A DNA stretch of 22,328 nt from CAZMVY01 sp964617875 (lineage in GTDB: Bacteria; Planctomycetota; Phycisphaerae; UBA1845; PWPN01): positions 1 to 22,328 of the forward strand of contig CAZUAI010000090.1 in the NCBI GenBank assembly GCA_964617875.1, read 5' to 3'. The notes under the pieces were generated by a model. It was not told where the DNA came from. It saw only the letters and a program-made list of their open reading frames with translations, and did no database searches. Numbering within the stretch: the stretch's first letter is position 1; every line of letters starts with the position of its first letter. A program made the position numbers and the translations under genes. Below are positions 1 to 7,699 of this stretch, piece after piece.

Positions 1-51
1 CCGCCAACGCCGATTCTCGCTCGCGATTTCCATCGCCGTGCGAAGGTTGGG

Positions 52-1107
52 CTAGGGTCGGACGGAAGCCTGTCGAGGGGCAACGGGTTGTGTCGTGTTC
101 GGTGTTGCACCGAGGCGCGTCCGCGGCACGTGAAGCTCGAGACGGCGGACGTGGGACTTCTTGCCGGAGGTCGCGGTCACGCGAACGGTGTATGTGCCGG
201 CAGCGGCGTAGGTGTGCTCGGGCGAGGCGATCCGGCTCGTCTGCCCGTCGCCGAACTCCCACAGGTACTGATCGACCGGCACGGACGAGAACAGCGAGTA
301 CTGCACCGCCAGCGGCCGCGCCGGGTCGGGCTCCGTCGCCACGACGCGGATCCATGCCCGCGTCCGCACGATCTCGCGGAAGAACGCGTACGTCGGTTCC
401 GGCTCGCGCTTGTGGGCCGAACCGGTCTCCTGCTCCGCAACGATCATCCGCCGTGTTCGCAGCCATTCGACGCACGCGACGGCCTGGTCCCGCGCGAAGT
501 CCGTCGGGCCGTAGACGACCTGGATCGACTGCTGATGGTCCAGGTACGACTCGCACGGCTGCACCAGCCGCGGATCGAACCGCGGCTGCCGCAGGGCCAG
601 CGCGCGGAAGACGTCGGGGTTTCGCAGCCCCACGAACATCGCGGGGTGTGCCCCGGCGAGCCATCCGACGATGAAAACGGCGTTGGTCTCGATGTTCCTC
701 GACGCGCGAACGTGGGCGACGATCGCCCGGACGGCCTCCTCGTCCTGGCGCAGCCCGGCAAGCTGCCGTGAGACATCGCCCGACAGGTCGCCGGAGGTGC
801 CGAGCAGCTCCGGCGCCGCCACGAAAAAGCCCTTCGATTCCGCCAGGCCCTTCCATTCGTCGATCTGCGCCCCCGGCCAGTCCAGCGGCCGCCCGCCGTG
901 ACAGGCGATCACCAGCGGCCACGCCCGATCGCGCGTGTAGTTCGACGGCACGTACAGCTGGTACTCGCGGTTCGTATCCGGCTCGCGGGCGGTCACGATC
1001 TGCCCCGGCGCATGCCCGGGGGTGAGCACGACGCAACCGCCGGCAAGCGAGAGAAAAACGAGCGAAGCGAACAGGCGTAGTAGCGAGAACGTGAAAAAGC
1101 TTCTCAT
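52..1107 (-). CDS. Esterase-like lipoprotein with C-terminal PKD domain, nucleophile apparently lost
   Basis: A 351-residue protein is read from the ATG at 1107. This start is preferred over one at 1164 because it lies 4 bases past the pheT stop, has a GAGG ribosome site, and opens a lipoprotein signal ending in the lipobox LAGGC (Cys25). Residues about 35-255 look like an alpha/beta-hydrolase of the LpqC/PHB-depolymerase type, with an oxyanion-type HGG at 70-72, an Asp in YGPTD (203) and a His at 232. The GxSxG elbow reads GWLAG (148-152), with Leu where the catalytic Ser should be. Residues about 255-328 form a PKD domain (YLWEFGDG, then PEHTYAAAGTYTV). The protein is probably anchored outside the cytoplasmic membrane and may bind a polymer or protein rather than hydrolyse an ester. 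It is likely co-transcribed with pheST. The fold call is moderately sure and the loss of catalysis is inferred. Confidence 0.8.
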   Translation of the reverse strand: MRSFFTFSLLRLFASLVFLSLAGGCVVLTPGHAPGQIVTAREPDTNREYQLYVPSNYTRDRAWPLVIACHGGRPLDWPGAQIDEWKGLAESKGFFVAAPELLGTSGDLSGDVSRQLAGLRQDEEAVRAIVAHVRASRNIETNAVFIVGWLAGAHPAMFVGLRNPDVFRALALRQPRFDPRLVQPCESYLDHQQSIQVVYGPTDFARDQAVACVEWLRTRRMIVAEQETGSAHKREPEPTYAFFREIVRTRAWIRVVATEPDPARPLAVQYSLFSSVPVDQYLWEFGDGQTSRIASPEHTYAAAGTYTVRVTATSGKKSHVRRLELHVPRTRLGATPNTTQPVAPRQASVRP

Positions 1108-1111
1108 GGCC

Positions 1112-3529
1112 TCACGCTCGAATCTCCAGCCCGCACCGGCCGGCGAATGCGAGGAAATTCTCACGGAACTCCTGCAGGTCGGTCTCGACGAGCGTCCGCT
1201 CCGGGTGGCCCAGCCTGGCGCGGAACGTGAAGCTCCGCTTGCCGGCGGGTACCGAGCCGCCCTCGTAACTGTCCACGTAGCTCAGCCGGCGGAGCAGCGG
1301 ATGCGCGAACCGCGCGAGGTCCGCCGTCAGATCGGCGTAACGCCGCCGTGCATCGGCCATCACGGAAAAATCCAGATGGGTCTCGGGGAACGCCGGCACG
1401 ACGGGCAACGGCCGCACGTCCGGTCGCAGATCCAGCACGCTCGACAGGTCGATCTCCGCCACCGCGATCGACCACGCCGCCAGGTGCTCGTCGATCGCCC
1501 GCTTGCACGCCAGCGGCACGGTCGTCACATAGCCGATCGTCTTGCCGCCGACAAGGATGCCCGACGTCTTCGCCTCGTGCTGCCAGGGCGCGCGGGCGTT
1601 GGTCGGGAACGCGGCGAACTCGGCCGGCGTCTCGAGCACCTGCATCGCCCAGGTCTGCACGTGGGTCTTCAGCGAGGCCAGCAGTGCGTCTTCCTGCGCC
1701 GCCTTGCGGCCCGGCGCGACCCGCGCGAGGCCGAGACGGCGCGACTCGCTCCCGCCGTCCGCGGCGGGGCGGAACGTGCTGCCGACCTCGGCGATGTCGA
1801 ACCGCTCGAAGTGGTAGCGATTCCGCTCGACGGCCCGCAGCAGCCCCGGCAGGAGCGTCTGACGCAGGTGCGGCGCCGGATCGCCCCCGGCCGACGCCGG
1901 GTTGCGGAGCGTGATGCACTCGCCGATGTCGAACCCGAGCTTCTGCACCCACTTGGGCTCGTACCAGATGTAGTCGTGAACCTCGGTGTAGCCGAGCCCG
2001 CCGCAGAGCAGTTGCAGCGACCGCCGTTCGATCCGGCGCATCGCGTCCGGCTCGAAGTGCCGGACGGTGACCTCCGGCAGCGCGGGCGTGATGTTGTCGT
2101 AACCGACGCAGCGGGCGATCTCCTCGATGAGATCCGCCTCGATTGAGATGTCCTTGGTCGCGCGGAAGCTCGGCACGTCCGCCTCGATCTTCCCGTCGCG
2201 GACGGTCACGCCGAACTCGAGCGAGCGCAGGATGGCCGCCGCCTCTTCCGCCGTGATCGGGTGCCCCATGAACCGCCGCAGAAAGTCCACGTCGAGCGTG
2301 ACGCGGACCGGCCTGGCGGGCCGCGGGTAGGCGTCGGACAGCCGCCCGGCCAGCCTGAACGCGGGCAACTCCGGCCGGGCCAGGTGCACGAACCGCTGGA
2401 TCGCCAACACGGTCGTCGCCGGGTCGAGCGACTTCTCGAAGCGGGCACTGGCCTCGGTGCGGTGCCCCAGGGCCGTGGCGCAACGGCGGATCGTCGCCGG
2501 CTCGAAGTTCGCCGACTCGAGCAGCAGCCGCGTCGTGGCGGACGTGACCTCGGTGTTCGCCCCACCCATGATCCCGGCCAGGGCGACCGACTTCCGCCGG
2601 CACTGAATCATCAGGGCGCCGGCCGGCATCGTCCGCTCCATGTTGTCGAGCGTGGTGAACTTCTCGCCTTCCTTCGCGACGGCCACCTCGATGCGATCGA
2701 CGTTCGCCGCGTCGAACGCGTGCATCGGCTGGCCGATCTCCATCATGATGTAGTTCGTCAGATCGACCAGCAGATCGATCGGCCGCACGCCCACGTGCGA
2801 CAGCCGCACCTGCATCCACAGCGGCGCCGGCTGCGGCCGTACGCCCTCCATCAGCAGGGCGCTGTACCGTGGGCACTTCGCCGGGTCGTCGATCGTGATG
2901 GGAATCTCCGGCAGCGCAGGGTCGCTGATCTCGCTGACGGGCACGACCGTGTACGGCTTGAGCGGCAGGCCGAACATCGCCGCCAGCTCGCGGGCGATGC
3001 CGTAGTGGCCCCAGAGGTCCGGCCGGTGCGTGATCGACTTGTTGTCGATCTCGATGATCCAGTCGTCGAGCAGGCCGGCGACCGGGATCGGCTCGCCCGG
3101 CCTCGTCCGCGGCGGGAGCCTGACCGCCTTCTGCGTGAGCTGGGCAATGCCGATCATTTCGCCGGCGAGGATCATGCCGCAACTCTCGCGCCCGGCCGAC
3201 TTTCGCTTCTCGACCCTGCCGATGCCGGGCACGGTCGCGCCCGGCGGGGCGAAGACGACCTTGTCGCCCACGTGAAGGTCCGGCGCCGCCGTCACGGTCG
3301 CCAGACGGGAGCCGCCGATGTCCACGGTCGCCGCGAACAGGCTCCGCGAATCGGGGATCGGCGTCCGCTCGACGATCTCGGCGGCGACGAGGCCCTCGGC
3401 CGGCACCTCGATGTGCTCGACGCCCTCGACCTCCGCCGTCCGCATCGTGAAACGCCCGGCGAGGGCCCGGCAGTCAAGGTCTCGCGGCAGGTCTACGAAC
3501 TCCCGCAACCAGTTCAACGAAACATGCAT
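1112..3529 (-). CDS. pheT: Phenylalanine-tRNA ligase beta subunit
   Basis: An 805-residue protein starts at the ATG at 3529 (MHVSLNWLREFVDLP, the usual PheT opening). The frame stays open upstream to 3613, but that extension has no family resemblance. PheT pairs with PheS as an alpha2beta2 enzyme that charges tRNA-Phe in the cytoplasm. Visible in order are an N-terminal B1 segment, an EMAP/OB-type tRNA-binding domain at about 40-150, the B3/B4 editing region, the B5 domain, the catalytic-like core, and a C-terminal FDX-ACB anticodon-binding domain (FPETHLDFSVMAD onwards, with GHPERTLVETDLQEF near the end). The length matches the family (about 800). It lies 91 bases downstream of pheS on the same strand, and its stop is 4 bases before the next gene's start, which implies one operon. 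Confidence 0.96.
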   Translation of the reverse strand: MHVSLNWLREFVDLPRDLDCRALAGRFTMRTAEVEGVEHIEVPAEGLVAAEIVERTPIPDSRSLFAATVDIGGSRLATVTAAPDLHVGDKVVFAPPGATVPGIGRVEKRKSAGRESCGMILAGEMIGIAQLTQKAVRLPPRTRPGEPIPVAGLLDDWIIEIDNKSITHRPDLWGHYGIARELAAMFGLPLKPYTVVPVSEISDPALPEIPITIDDPAKCPRYSALLMEGVRPQPAPLWMQVRLSHVGVRPIDLLVDLTNYIMMEIGQPMHAFDAANVDRIEVAVAKEGEKFTTLDNMERTMPAGALMIQCRRKSVALAGIMGGANTEVTSATTRLLLESANFEPATIRRCATALGHRTEASARFEKSLDPATTVLAIQRFVHLARPELPAFRLAGRLSDAYPRPARPVRVTLDVDFLRRFMGHPITAEEAAAILRSLEFGVTVRDGKIEADVPSFRATKDISIEADLIEEIARCVGYDNITPALPEVTVRHFEPDAMRRIERRSLQLLCGGLGYTEVHDYIWYEPKWVQKLGFDIGECITLRNPASAGGDPAPHLRQTLLPGLLRAVERNRYHFERFDIAEVGSTFRPAADGGSESRRLGLARVAPGRKAAQEDALLASLKTHVQTWAMQVLETPAEFAAFPTNARAPWQHEAKTSGILVGGKTIGYVTTVPLACKRAIDEHLAAWSIAVAEIDLSSVLDLRPDVRPLPVVPAFPETHLDFSVMADARRRYADLTADLARFAHPLLRRLSYVDSYEGGSVPAGKRSFTFRARLGHPERTLVETDLQEFRENFLAFAGRCGLEIRA

Positions 3530-3620
3530 CAGTAAGCTCTCGCGTGGCTGTCCGTAAGCCCGACGGGGCGAACGGGAGTCTTCAAATCGCCCGGCGATCC
3601 CACCGCGCCGCACCGTCGGT

Positions 3621-4691
3621 TCATCGCGTTGCGCCGATCGCCGGTCCGCTCAGCTTCTCCGGCTGCGCCAGGGCGCGCAGATCGCCGCTGTTCAGGATCC
3701 GGATGTCGCTCACGCCGTATTTCATCATCGCCAGCCGCGTCAGCCCCAGGCCGAACGCGAAGCCCGTGTATTCGTGCGGGTCGATCCCGCCGGCCCGGAG
3801 CACGTTCGGATGCACCATGCCGCACGGCAGGACCTCGACCCAGCCGCTCTTCTTGCACGTCGCGCAACCCGTGCCGCCGCAGATCGTGCAGCGCATGTCC
3901 AGCTCGAACCCCGGCTCGACGAACGGGAAGAACCCCGGCCGCAGGCGGATCACGACCTCCCGCTTGAGGATCTCGCGCAGCAGCAGCTTCATGATCCCGA
4001 TCAGGTTCGCGATCGAGATGTGCAGGTCGATCATCAGCCCTTCGAGCTGGAAGAAGGTGTTTTCGTGCGAGGCGTCGATTGTCTCGTAGCGGAAGCACCG
4101 CCCGGGCGCGATCACCCGCAGCGGCGGGCCGAACCGCTCCATCGCGCGCACCTGGCACGGCGACGTGTGCGTGCGGAGCAACATGCCGTTCGTCAGCCAG
4201 AACGTGTCCTGCATGTCGCGGGCCGGGTGCATCGCGGGGATGTTCAGCGCCTCGAAGTTGTAGTACTCGGTTTCCATCTCCGGCCCGCCGACGACGGAGA
4301 AGCCAAGCCGCTCGAAGACGTCCTCGACCTCCCACTGCACGTACGTCACCGGATGCACGCCGCCGCGGGCGACGACCGGCGGCGGGAGCGTCGGGTCGTA
4401 GGTCTGCGCCTGCTCCAGATCGGCGGCGACGGCCGAGCTTTCCAGCTCCTGGCGCCGCCGCTGCACGAACCCGGCCAGCTCGTTCTTCAGATCGTTCAGC
4501 CGCTTGCCGGCGGTGCCGCGCTGATCGGGCGGGAACTCGCGGATTCGCCCCAGAAGCCCGGCCAGCGTGCTCTTTTTGCCGACGACGTTCGCCTCGGCCT
4601 GCTTCAGCTCGTCGAGCGACCGGGCCGCGGCCAGCACCCGCTCGGCCTCCGCGCGAACGTCCCGCAACTGCGTTTCCAGATCCAGACTCAT
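3621..4691 (-). CDS. pheS: Phenylalanine-tRNA ligase alpha subunit
   Basis: A 356-residue protein is read from the ATG at 4691, which has a strong GGAGGT ribosome site. The longer open frame to 5231 runs through hairpin repeats and is not coding. PheS is the catalytic subunit for phenylalanyl-tRNA formation. The N-terminal coiled coil (about 1-90) binds tRNA. Class II motifs follow: HPARDMQDTFW (155-165), motif 2 around FRYETIDASHENTFFQLEG (200-218), and motif 3 GFAFGLGLTRLAMM (310-323). A CxxC-x4-CxxC cluster (Cys268, 271, 276, 279) sits between motifs 2 and 3, where E. coli PheS has none. It looks like a small zinc knuckle. The leader contains three tandem hairpin repeats, so regulation of the pheST operon may act there. 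Confidence 0.96.
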   Translation of the reverse strand: MSLDLETQLRDVRAEAERVLAAARSLDELKQAEANVVGKKSTLAGLLGRIREFPPDQRGTAGKRLNDLKNELAGFVQRRRQELESSAVAADLEQAQTYDPTLPPPVVARGGVHPVTYVQWEVEDVFERLGFSVVGGPEMETEYYNFEALNIPAMHPARDMQDTFWLTNGMLLRTHTSPCQVRAMERFGPPLRVIAPGRCFRYETIDASHENTFFQLEGLMIDLHISIANLIGIMKLLLREILKREVVIRLRPGFFPFVEPGFELDMRCTICGGTGCATCKKSGWVEVLPCGMVHPNVLRAGGIDPHEYTGFAFGLGLTRLAMMKYGVSDIRILNSGDLRALAQPEKLSGPAIGATR

Positions 4692-4699
4692 GCCACCTC

Positions 4700-4826
4700 C
4701 CCCCTCTCCCTCCAGGGGAGAGGGCCGGGGTGAGGGTCTCACTCCCCCTCTCCCTCCAGGGGAGAGGGACGGGGTGAGGGTCTCACTCCCCCTCTCCCTC
4801 CAAGGGAGAGGGACGGGGTGAGGGTA
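4700..4826. repeat. Three tandem 44-bp hairpin repeats in the pheS leader
   Basis: Three copies begin at 4700, 4744 and 4788, giving an exact 44-base period. Each contains the stem CCCTCTCCC / GGGAGAGGG around a 5-base loop (TCCAG in copies 1 and 2, TCCAA in copy 3), then a G-rich tail ending in GTGAGGGT. Copies differ at only a few bases. The first copy abuts the pheS ribosome site (complement of 4694-4699). I recognise this sequence type as a REP-like palindrome found between genes in many bacteria and often mistranslated as a Pro/Arg-rich peptide. That resemblance is from memory and was not searched. Confidence 0.85.
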
Positions 4827-4860
4827 TCCGCATCGCCGAGCGCGACGCACAGAATCCGTT

Positions 4861-4888
4861 AGTTTAGCGGCAAGCCCCCCCCACGCAA
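4861..4888 (-). promoter_or_regulatory. Possible sigma70-type promoter for pheST
   Basis: On the minus strand, TTGCGT (4888-4883) is followed after 16 bases by TAAACT (4866-4861). This would give a leader of about 160 bases that contains all three hairpin repeats. The -35 half overlaps a small imperfect hairpin (4884-4901, CGCA-A-GGC / GCC-TGCG). Both boxes are imperfect, so this is tentative. Confidence 0.3.
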
Positions 4889-4918
4889 GGCGGAGCCTGC
4901 GACGCTCACGGGGCAGAC

Positions 4919-4932
4919 GCGGCCATGGCCGC
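4919..4932. promoter_or_regulatory. 14-bp perfect palindrome between divergent genes, possible operator
   Basis: GCGGCCATGGCCGC is a perfect palindrome in the spacer between pheS (minus) and the small lipoprotein gene (plus). It ends 4 bases before the putative -35 of the plus-strand promoter. The position suits a repressor or activator site. GC-rich palindromes arise easily here, so confidence is low. Confidence 0.25.
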
Positions 4933-4936
4933 CCGC

Positions 4937-4965
4937 TCGAAATCCCGCCGGTGCCACGGTATACT
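4937..4965 (+). promoter_or_regulatory. Putative promoter placing transcription start at the lipoprotein start codon
   Basis: TCGAAA (4937-4942) lies 17 bases before TATACT (4960-4965). The -10 matches the consensus well (5 of 6) and the -35 matches 4 of 6. Transcription would begin at about 4972-4974, essentially at the ATG at 4974. No Shine-Dalgarno sequence precedes that ATG, so a leaderless message is predicted. Confidence 0.4.
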
Positions 4966-4973
4966 GCCAACCC

Positions 4974-5240
4974 ATGAACCGACCTCTGGCACGCACGCGA
5001 TGCCTGATTGCCGGGGCACTCCTGGCGCTCGCGCCCGGGCTGACCGGGTGCGCCCAGGGAATCGCGGGCATGGTCGTCAAGCATGTCGCGATGTCGGCTG
5101 CCAAGAAGGTCGCCGCCGATACCTACAAGCAGCACAAGGAAGAGAAACACGCCGCCGCCCGACAGCGCGAGAGCCGGGAACCCGACGCCAACCGCGAGGC
5201 CCCCGCGAGGGACGACGTTGACGCAGACCACGAACGATGA
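4974..5240 (+). CDS. Small lipoprotein of unknown function
   Basis: An 88-residue protein with a signal peptide (Arg-rich start, hydrophobic 11-22) and lipobox LTGC (Cys26). The mature part is short. A small Gly/Val-rich stretch is followed from about residue 40 by a charged Lys/Glu/Arg/Ala tail that is probably helical or disordered. I recognise no family. No ribosome site precedes the start, but a good -10 box lies 9 bases upstream, consistent with leaderless translation. Its last 23 bases overlap the start of the MFS transporter gene in another frame, so the two are probably translationally coupled. It may be an accessory of the transporter or simply co-expressed; the sequence does not decide. 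Confidence 0.6.
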   Translation: MNRPLARTRCLIAGALLALAPGLTGCAQGIAGMVVKHVAMSAAKKVAADTYKQHKEEKHAAARQRESREPDANREAPARDDVDADHER

Positions 5241-6492
5241 TCCGCCACGACCGCCCGGCCGGCCGCGGTTTCACTATGCATGGATCATCCTCACGGTCGG
5301 CACGCTTGTCGTCTTCGGCGCGGTCGGGCTGGCACGATTCGGTTATACGATGCTCTTGCCGCCGATGCAGACCGCGCTCGCGCTGAACAACGCGCAGGCC
5401 GGCGGCCTGGCGACGGCAAACCTCGCGGGCTACCTGGTGCTGGCCGTCGGCGGCGGCGCCCTGGCGACACGATACGGCCCCCGAACCGTGATCACGATCG
5501 GCCTGGCGCTTGTGGCCGTGGGCATGCTCGCCACGGGGCTCGCGGGCGGTCTCGGCACGGCAACGGCCTGGCGGACGCTGACGGGCGTCGGCAGCGGGGC
5601 GAGCAACGTGCCGGTCATGGCGCTGCTCGCGGCATGGTTCGCGCCCCGCCGTCGCGGTCTGGCGGCCGGGATCGGCGTTACCGGCTCGTCGTTCGCGCTC
5701 ATCCTCCTCGGCCCGCTGGTTCCTCGCATGCTCGCGGCATACGGGCCGAACGGCTGGCGGGCCTGCTGGTTCGTATTCGCCGCGACGACCGCCGCCCTGA
5801 CGATGCTGGCGATTGCCGCCTTGCGCGATCATCCATCAGCCCTCGGGCTGCGCCCGCTCGGGGCCCGCGGCGACGAAGAGCCGGGCGCGGCGCCGACCGG
5901 CGGCCTTCGCTGGGGCAGCGTGTACCGTTCGATGGTCGTGTGGCACGTCGGACTGGTCTACATCGCCTTCGGTTTCTCATACATGATCTACATCACGTTC
6001 TTCACCAAGTACCTCATCGCCGAGGGGCACTATACGCAGGCCGCCGCGGGCCGGCTGTTCATGATCATGGGCTGGTGCAGCCTTCTGTGCGGCCTCTTCT
6101 GGGGATGGCTGTCGGACATCATCGGCCGCAAAGGCGCGCTCGTACTCGTCTACCTGGTTCACACGGTCGCGTTCGGCCTGTTCGCGGTGTGGCCGTCGCC
6201 GGCCGGGTTCGCGACGTCCGCGATTCTCTTCGGGCTGTCGGCGTGGAGCATCCCGGCCATCATGGCCGCCGCATGCGGCGACCTGCTGGGGCCGCGACTC
6301 GCGCCGGCCGGGCTCGGATTCGTGACGCTGTTCCTCGGCATCGGCCAAGCCGCCGGCCCGCTCGTCGCCGGGGCTTTGGCGGACAGGGCCGGATCGCTCG
6401 GCCCGGCCATGCTGCTCGCCTCGGCCGTCGCCCTTCTCGGCGCGGTCGGCTCCGGGCTGCTCCGGCAGTCCGGGCCGCCACGGGAAAGATGA
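5218..6492 (+). CDS. MFS transporter, YbfB/YjiJ-like
   Basis: A 424-residue polytopic membrane protein. The TTG at 5218 is chosen as the start because GAGGGA sits 6 bases upstream and the preceding in-frame residues from 5083 are Pro/Arg-rich with no membrane character. About 12 hydrophobic helices are visible, with the N-terminal ARFGYTMLLPPMQ segment typical of YbfB/YjiJ-like and related major facilitators. An RYGPRT loop falls between helices 2 and 3, and WLSDIIGRKG follows at the matching place in the second half. A hydrophilic loop of about 35 residues (near 205-240) joins the two halves. The substrate cannot be told from sequence. It overlaps the upstream lipoprotein gene by 23 bases, which implies coupling. 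A dispersed repeat copy begins right after the stop. Confidence 0.85.
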   Translation: MTQTTNDDPPRPPGRPRFHYAWIILTVGTLVVFGAVGLARFGYTMLLPPMQTALALNNAQAGGLATANLAGYLVLAVGGGALATRYGPRTVITIGLALVAVGMLATGLAGGLGTATAWRTLTGVGSGASNVPVMALLAAWFAPRRRGLAAGIGVTGSSFALILLGPLVPRMLAAYGPNGWRACWFVFAATTAALTMLAIAALRDHPSALGLRPLGARGDEEPGAAPTGGLRWGSVYRSMVVWHVGLVYIAFGFSYMIYITFFTKYLIAEGHYTQAAAGRLFMIMGWCSLLCGLFWGWLSDIIGRKGALVLVYLVHTVAFGLFAVWPSPAGFATSAILFGLSAWSIPAIMAAACGDLLGPRLAPAGLGFVTLFLGIGQAAGPLVAGALADRAGSLGPAMLLASAVALLGAVGSGLLRQSGPPRER

Positions 6493-6497
6493 CCGCG

Positions 6498-6550
6498 GCG
6501 TTACGCAACGCACCGCCGGCAAACGAAAACAGAAGAGCAAGAAAAACGGG
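6498..6550 (+). repeat. Dispersed imperfect repeat, copy B
   Basis: A short stem (GCGTT/AACGC) is followed by CCGGCAAACGAAAACAG and further purine-rich sequence, starting 6 bases after the MFS stop. It resembles 8658-8715 (plus) and 10309-10367 (minus), and more weakly 1026-1075 (plus). The downstream tract is A-rich, not T-rich, so it is not a standard intrinsic terminator. Confidence 0.45.
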
Positions 6551-6698
6551 AAGGAAGAACCCCCGCCGCTTCAAGACCGTGAGCGATAACCATCCGGCCC
6601 ACGCTCCGCCGCCGGTCCCAGTACTCGCGTCAAGCTAATGCCGCCAGCCCATCGGCACGATACGTACCCCGGCAATTGTTGCCGTGGAGAGTTCAATC

Positions 6699-7655
6699 AT
6701 GCCAGGCAGTCCGCGTTATGGGATCATCGCGTTTGCGTTCTGTTTCACGTGTCTCGCCGGGACGGCCGCCGGCGCGGACCTGCACTTCTTCCTCCTGTGC
6801 GATACGCTCGATCCTTCGATCGGTACCCCGACGGACCTCGTGAACGCGCAGGCGTGGGCACAGACCATTGCCGACAACACCGGACTCACGCTGCGGATGA
6901 ACGCCTTGTACGGCACCAACCTGACGGCCGCCAACGCAAAGGCGGCGTTGAATACCGTACAGCCCGCGGAAGACGACACCGTGTTCTTCCTCTACAGCGG
7001 GCACGGCGGCAACCCGGGTTCGCTCAAATGGCCGATCTTCTACTTCCTGTCCGATCCGAACACCATGCCCGACGAACAGCGGCTGTCGTTCGACCAGGTG
7101 GTTCAGATCCTCCGGCCGAAGAACCCACGGCTTCTGTTCATCCTGGCCGATGCCTGCAACAGCTTTCCGAACCAGTCCGGGCATTGGCCGCCGACCGCAC
7201 CGGTACCGACCGACCCCGCCGTCACGCAGGCGTTCATCGACCTCTTTGTCGGGTTCAGAGGAGAGGTCCTGACCTCGGCCAGCAAGCCCGGGCAATACAG
7301 CATTGGCGCGGAGGGCGAAGGGGCGCTCTACTACAACAACGTCGTCAGCGCTATCTACGAGCTGGCCTGGACGCAGTCATCGGTGACCTGGGAGGCCGTC
7401 CTGGCGAAGGCCGCGGCCGACACCACGGCCGCCGCGGCGACATACGGCAACCCGCAGGAGCCGCAATACGAGATCCGCGCCGGGGTCGTGGCGGACGGCC
7501 AGCCGCCGACCAGCACAGATTCCGGATCGAACACCACGCCGCTGAGCGCGCCGATCCCCCTGTGCGGATGGATGGGCATGCTGCCGCTGGCGGCCTGCGC
7601 AACCGGGCTCTCGCTCATGCGTCTGCGCACCCGGGTTCGCAGCCTCTCCCGATGA
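6699..7655 (+). CDS. Exported caspase-like (peptidase C14) protein with C-terminal membrane segment
   Basis: A 318-residue protein is read from the ATG at 6699, preceded by GGAGAG at 7 bases. An earlier GTG at 6684 lacks a site. The N-terminus is a signal peptide (cleavage near Ala26). The body matches the caspase/metacaspase p20 fold. The catalytic His102 is in FFLYSGHGG after a beta strand, and Cys153 is in LLFILADACNS; both dyad residues are present. A Ser/Thr-rich linker (about 267-283) leads to PLCGWMGMLPLAACATGLSLM and an Arg-rich tail, a tripartite end like C-terminal sorting or anchor signals. The peptidase would therefore face outside the cytoplasm. Metacaspases of this clan usually cleave after Arg/Lys; specificity here is unknown. 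It stands alone in its own transcription unit. Confidence 0.8.
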   Translation: MPGSPRYGIIAFAFCFTCLAGTAAGADLHFFLLCDTLDPSIGTPTDLVNAQAWAQTIADNTGLTLRMNALYGTNLTAANAKAALNTVQPAEDDTVFFLYSGHGGNPGSLKWPIFYFLSDPNTMPDEQRLSFDQVVQILRPKNPRLLFILADACNSFPNQSGHWPPTAPVPTDPAVTQAFIDLFVGFRGEVLTSASKPGQYSIGAEGEGALYYNNVVSAIYELAWTQSSVTWEAVLAKAAADTTAAAATYGNPQEPQYEIRAGVVADGQPPTSTDSGSNTTPLSAPIPLCGWMGMLPLAACATGLSLMRLRTRVRSLSR

Positions 7656-7699
7656 CCCGCCGGCCCGGCAGGCCGTCACTGACGCCCCGAAATCGAACC

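Noticed and set aside
1..33. Possible minus-strand gene start (ATG at 33) running off the window edge
   Set aside because: Only 11 codons are visible, with no ribosome site and no recognisable sequence.
4700..4826. Three regularly spaced repeats considered as a CRISPR array
   Set aside because: Units are contiguous with no variable spacers, and no cas gene is nearby.
4692..5231. N-terminal extension of pheS through the hairpin repeats
   Set aside because: The Pro/Arg/Gly-rich translation is the typical product of this repeat, and the family start with a strong ribosome site is at 4691.
6260..6574. A minus-strand 104-codon ORF beginning with a convincing signal-peptide-like stretch
   Set aside because: The signal-like part is encoded by dispersed repeat copy B, and the rest is Arg-rich antisense to the MFS gene, so the resemblance is probably accidental.
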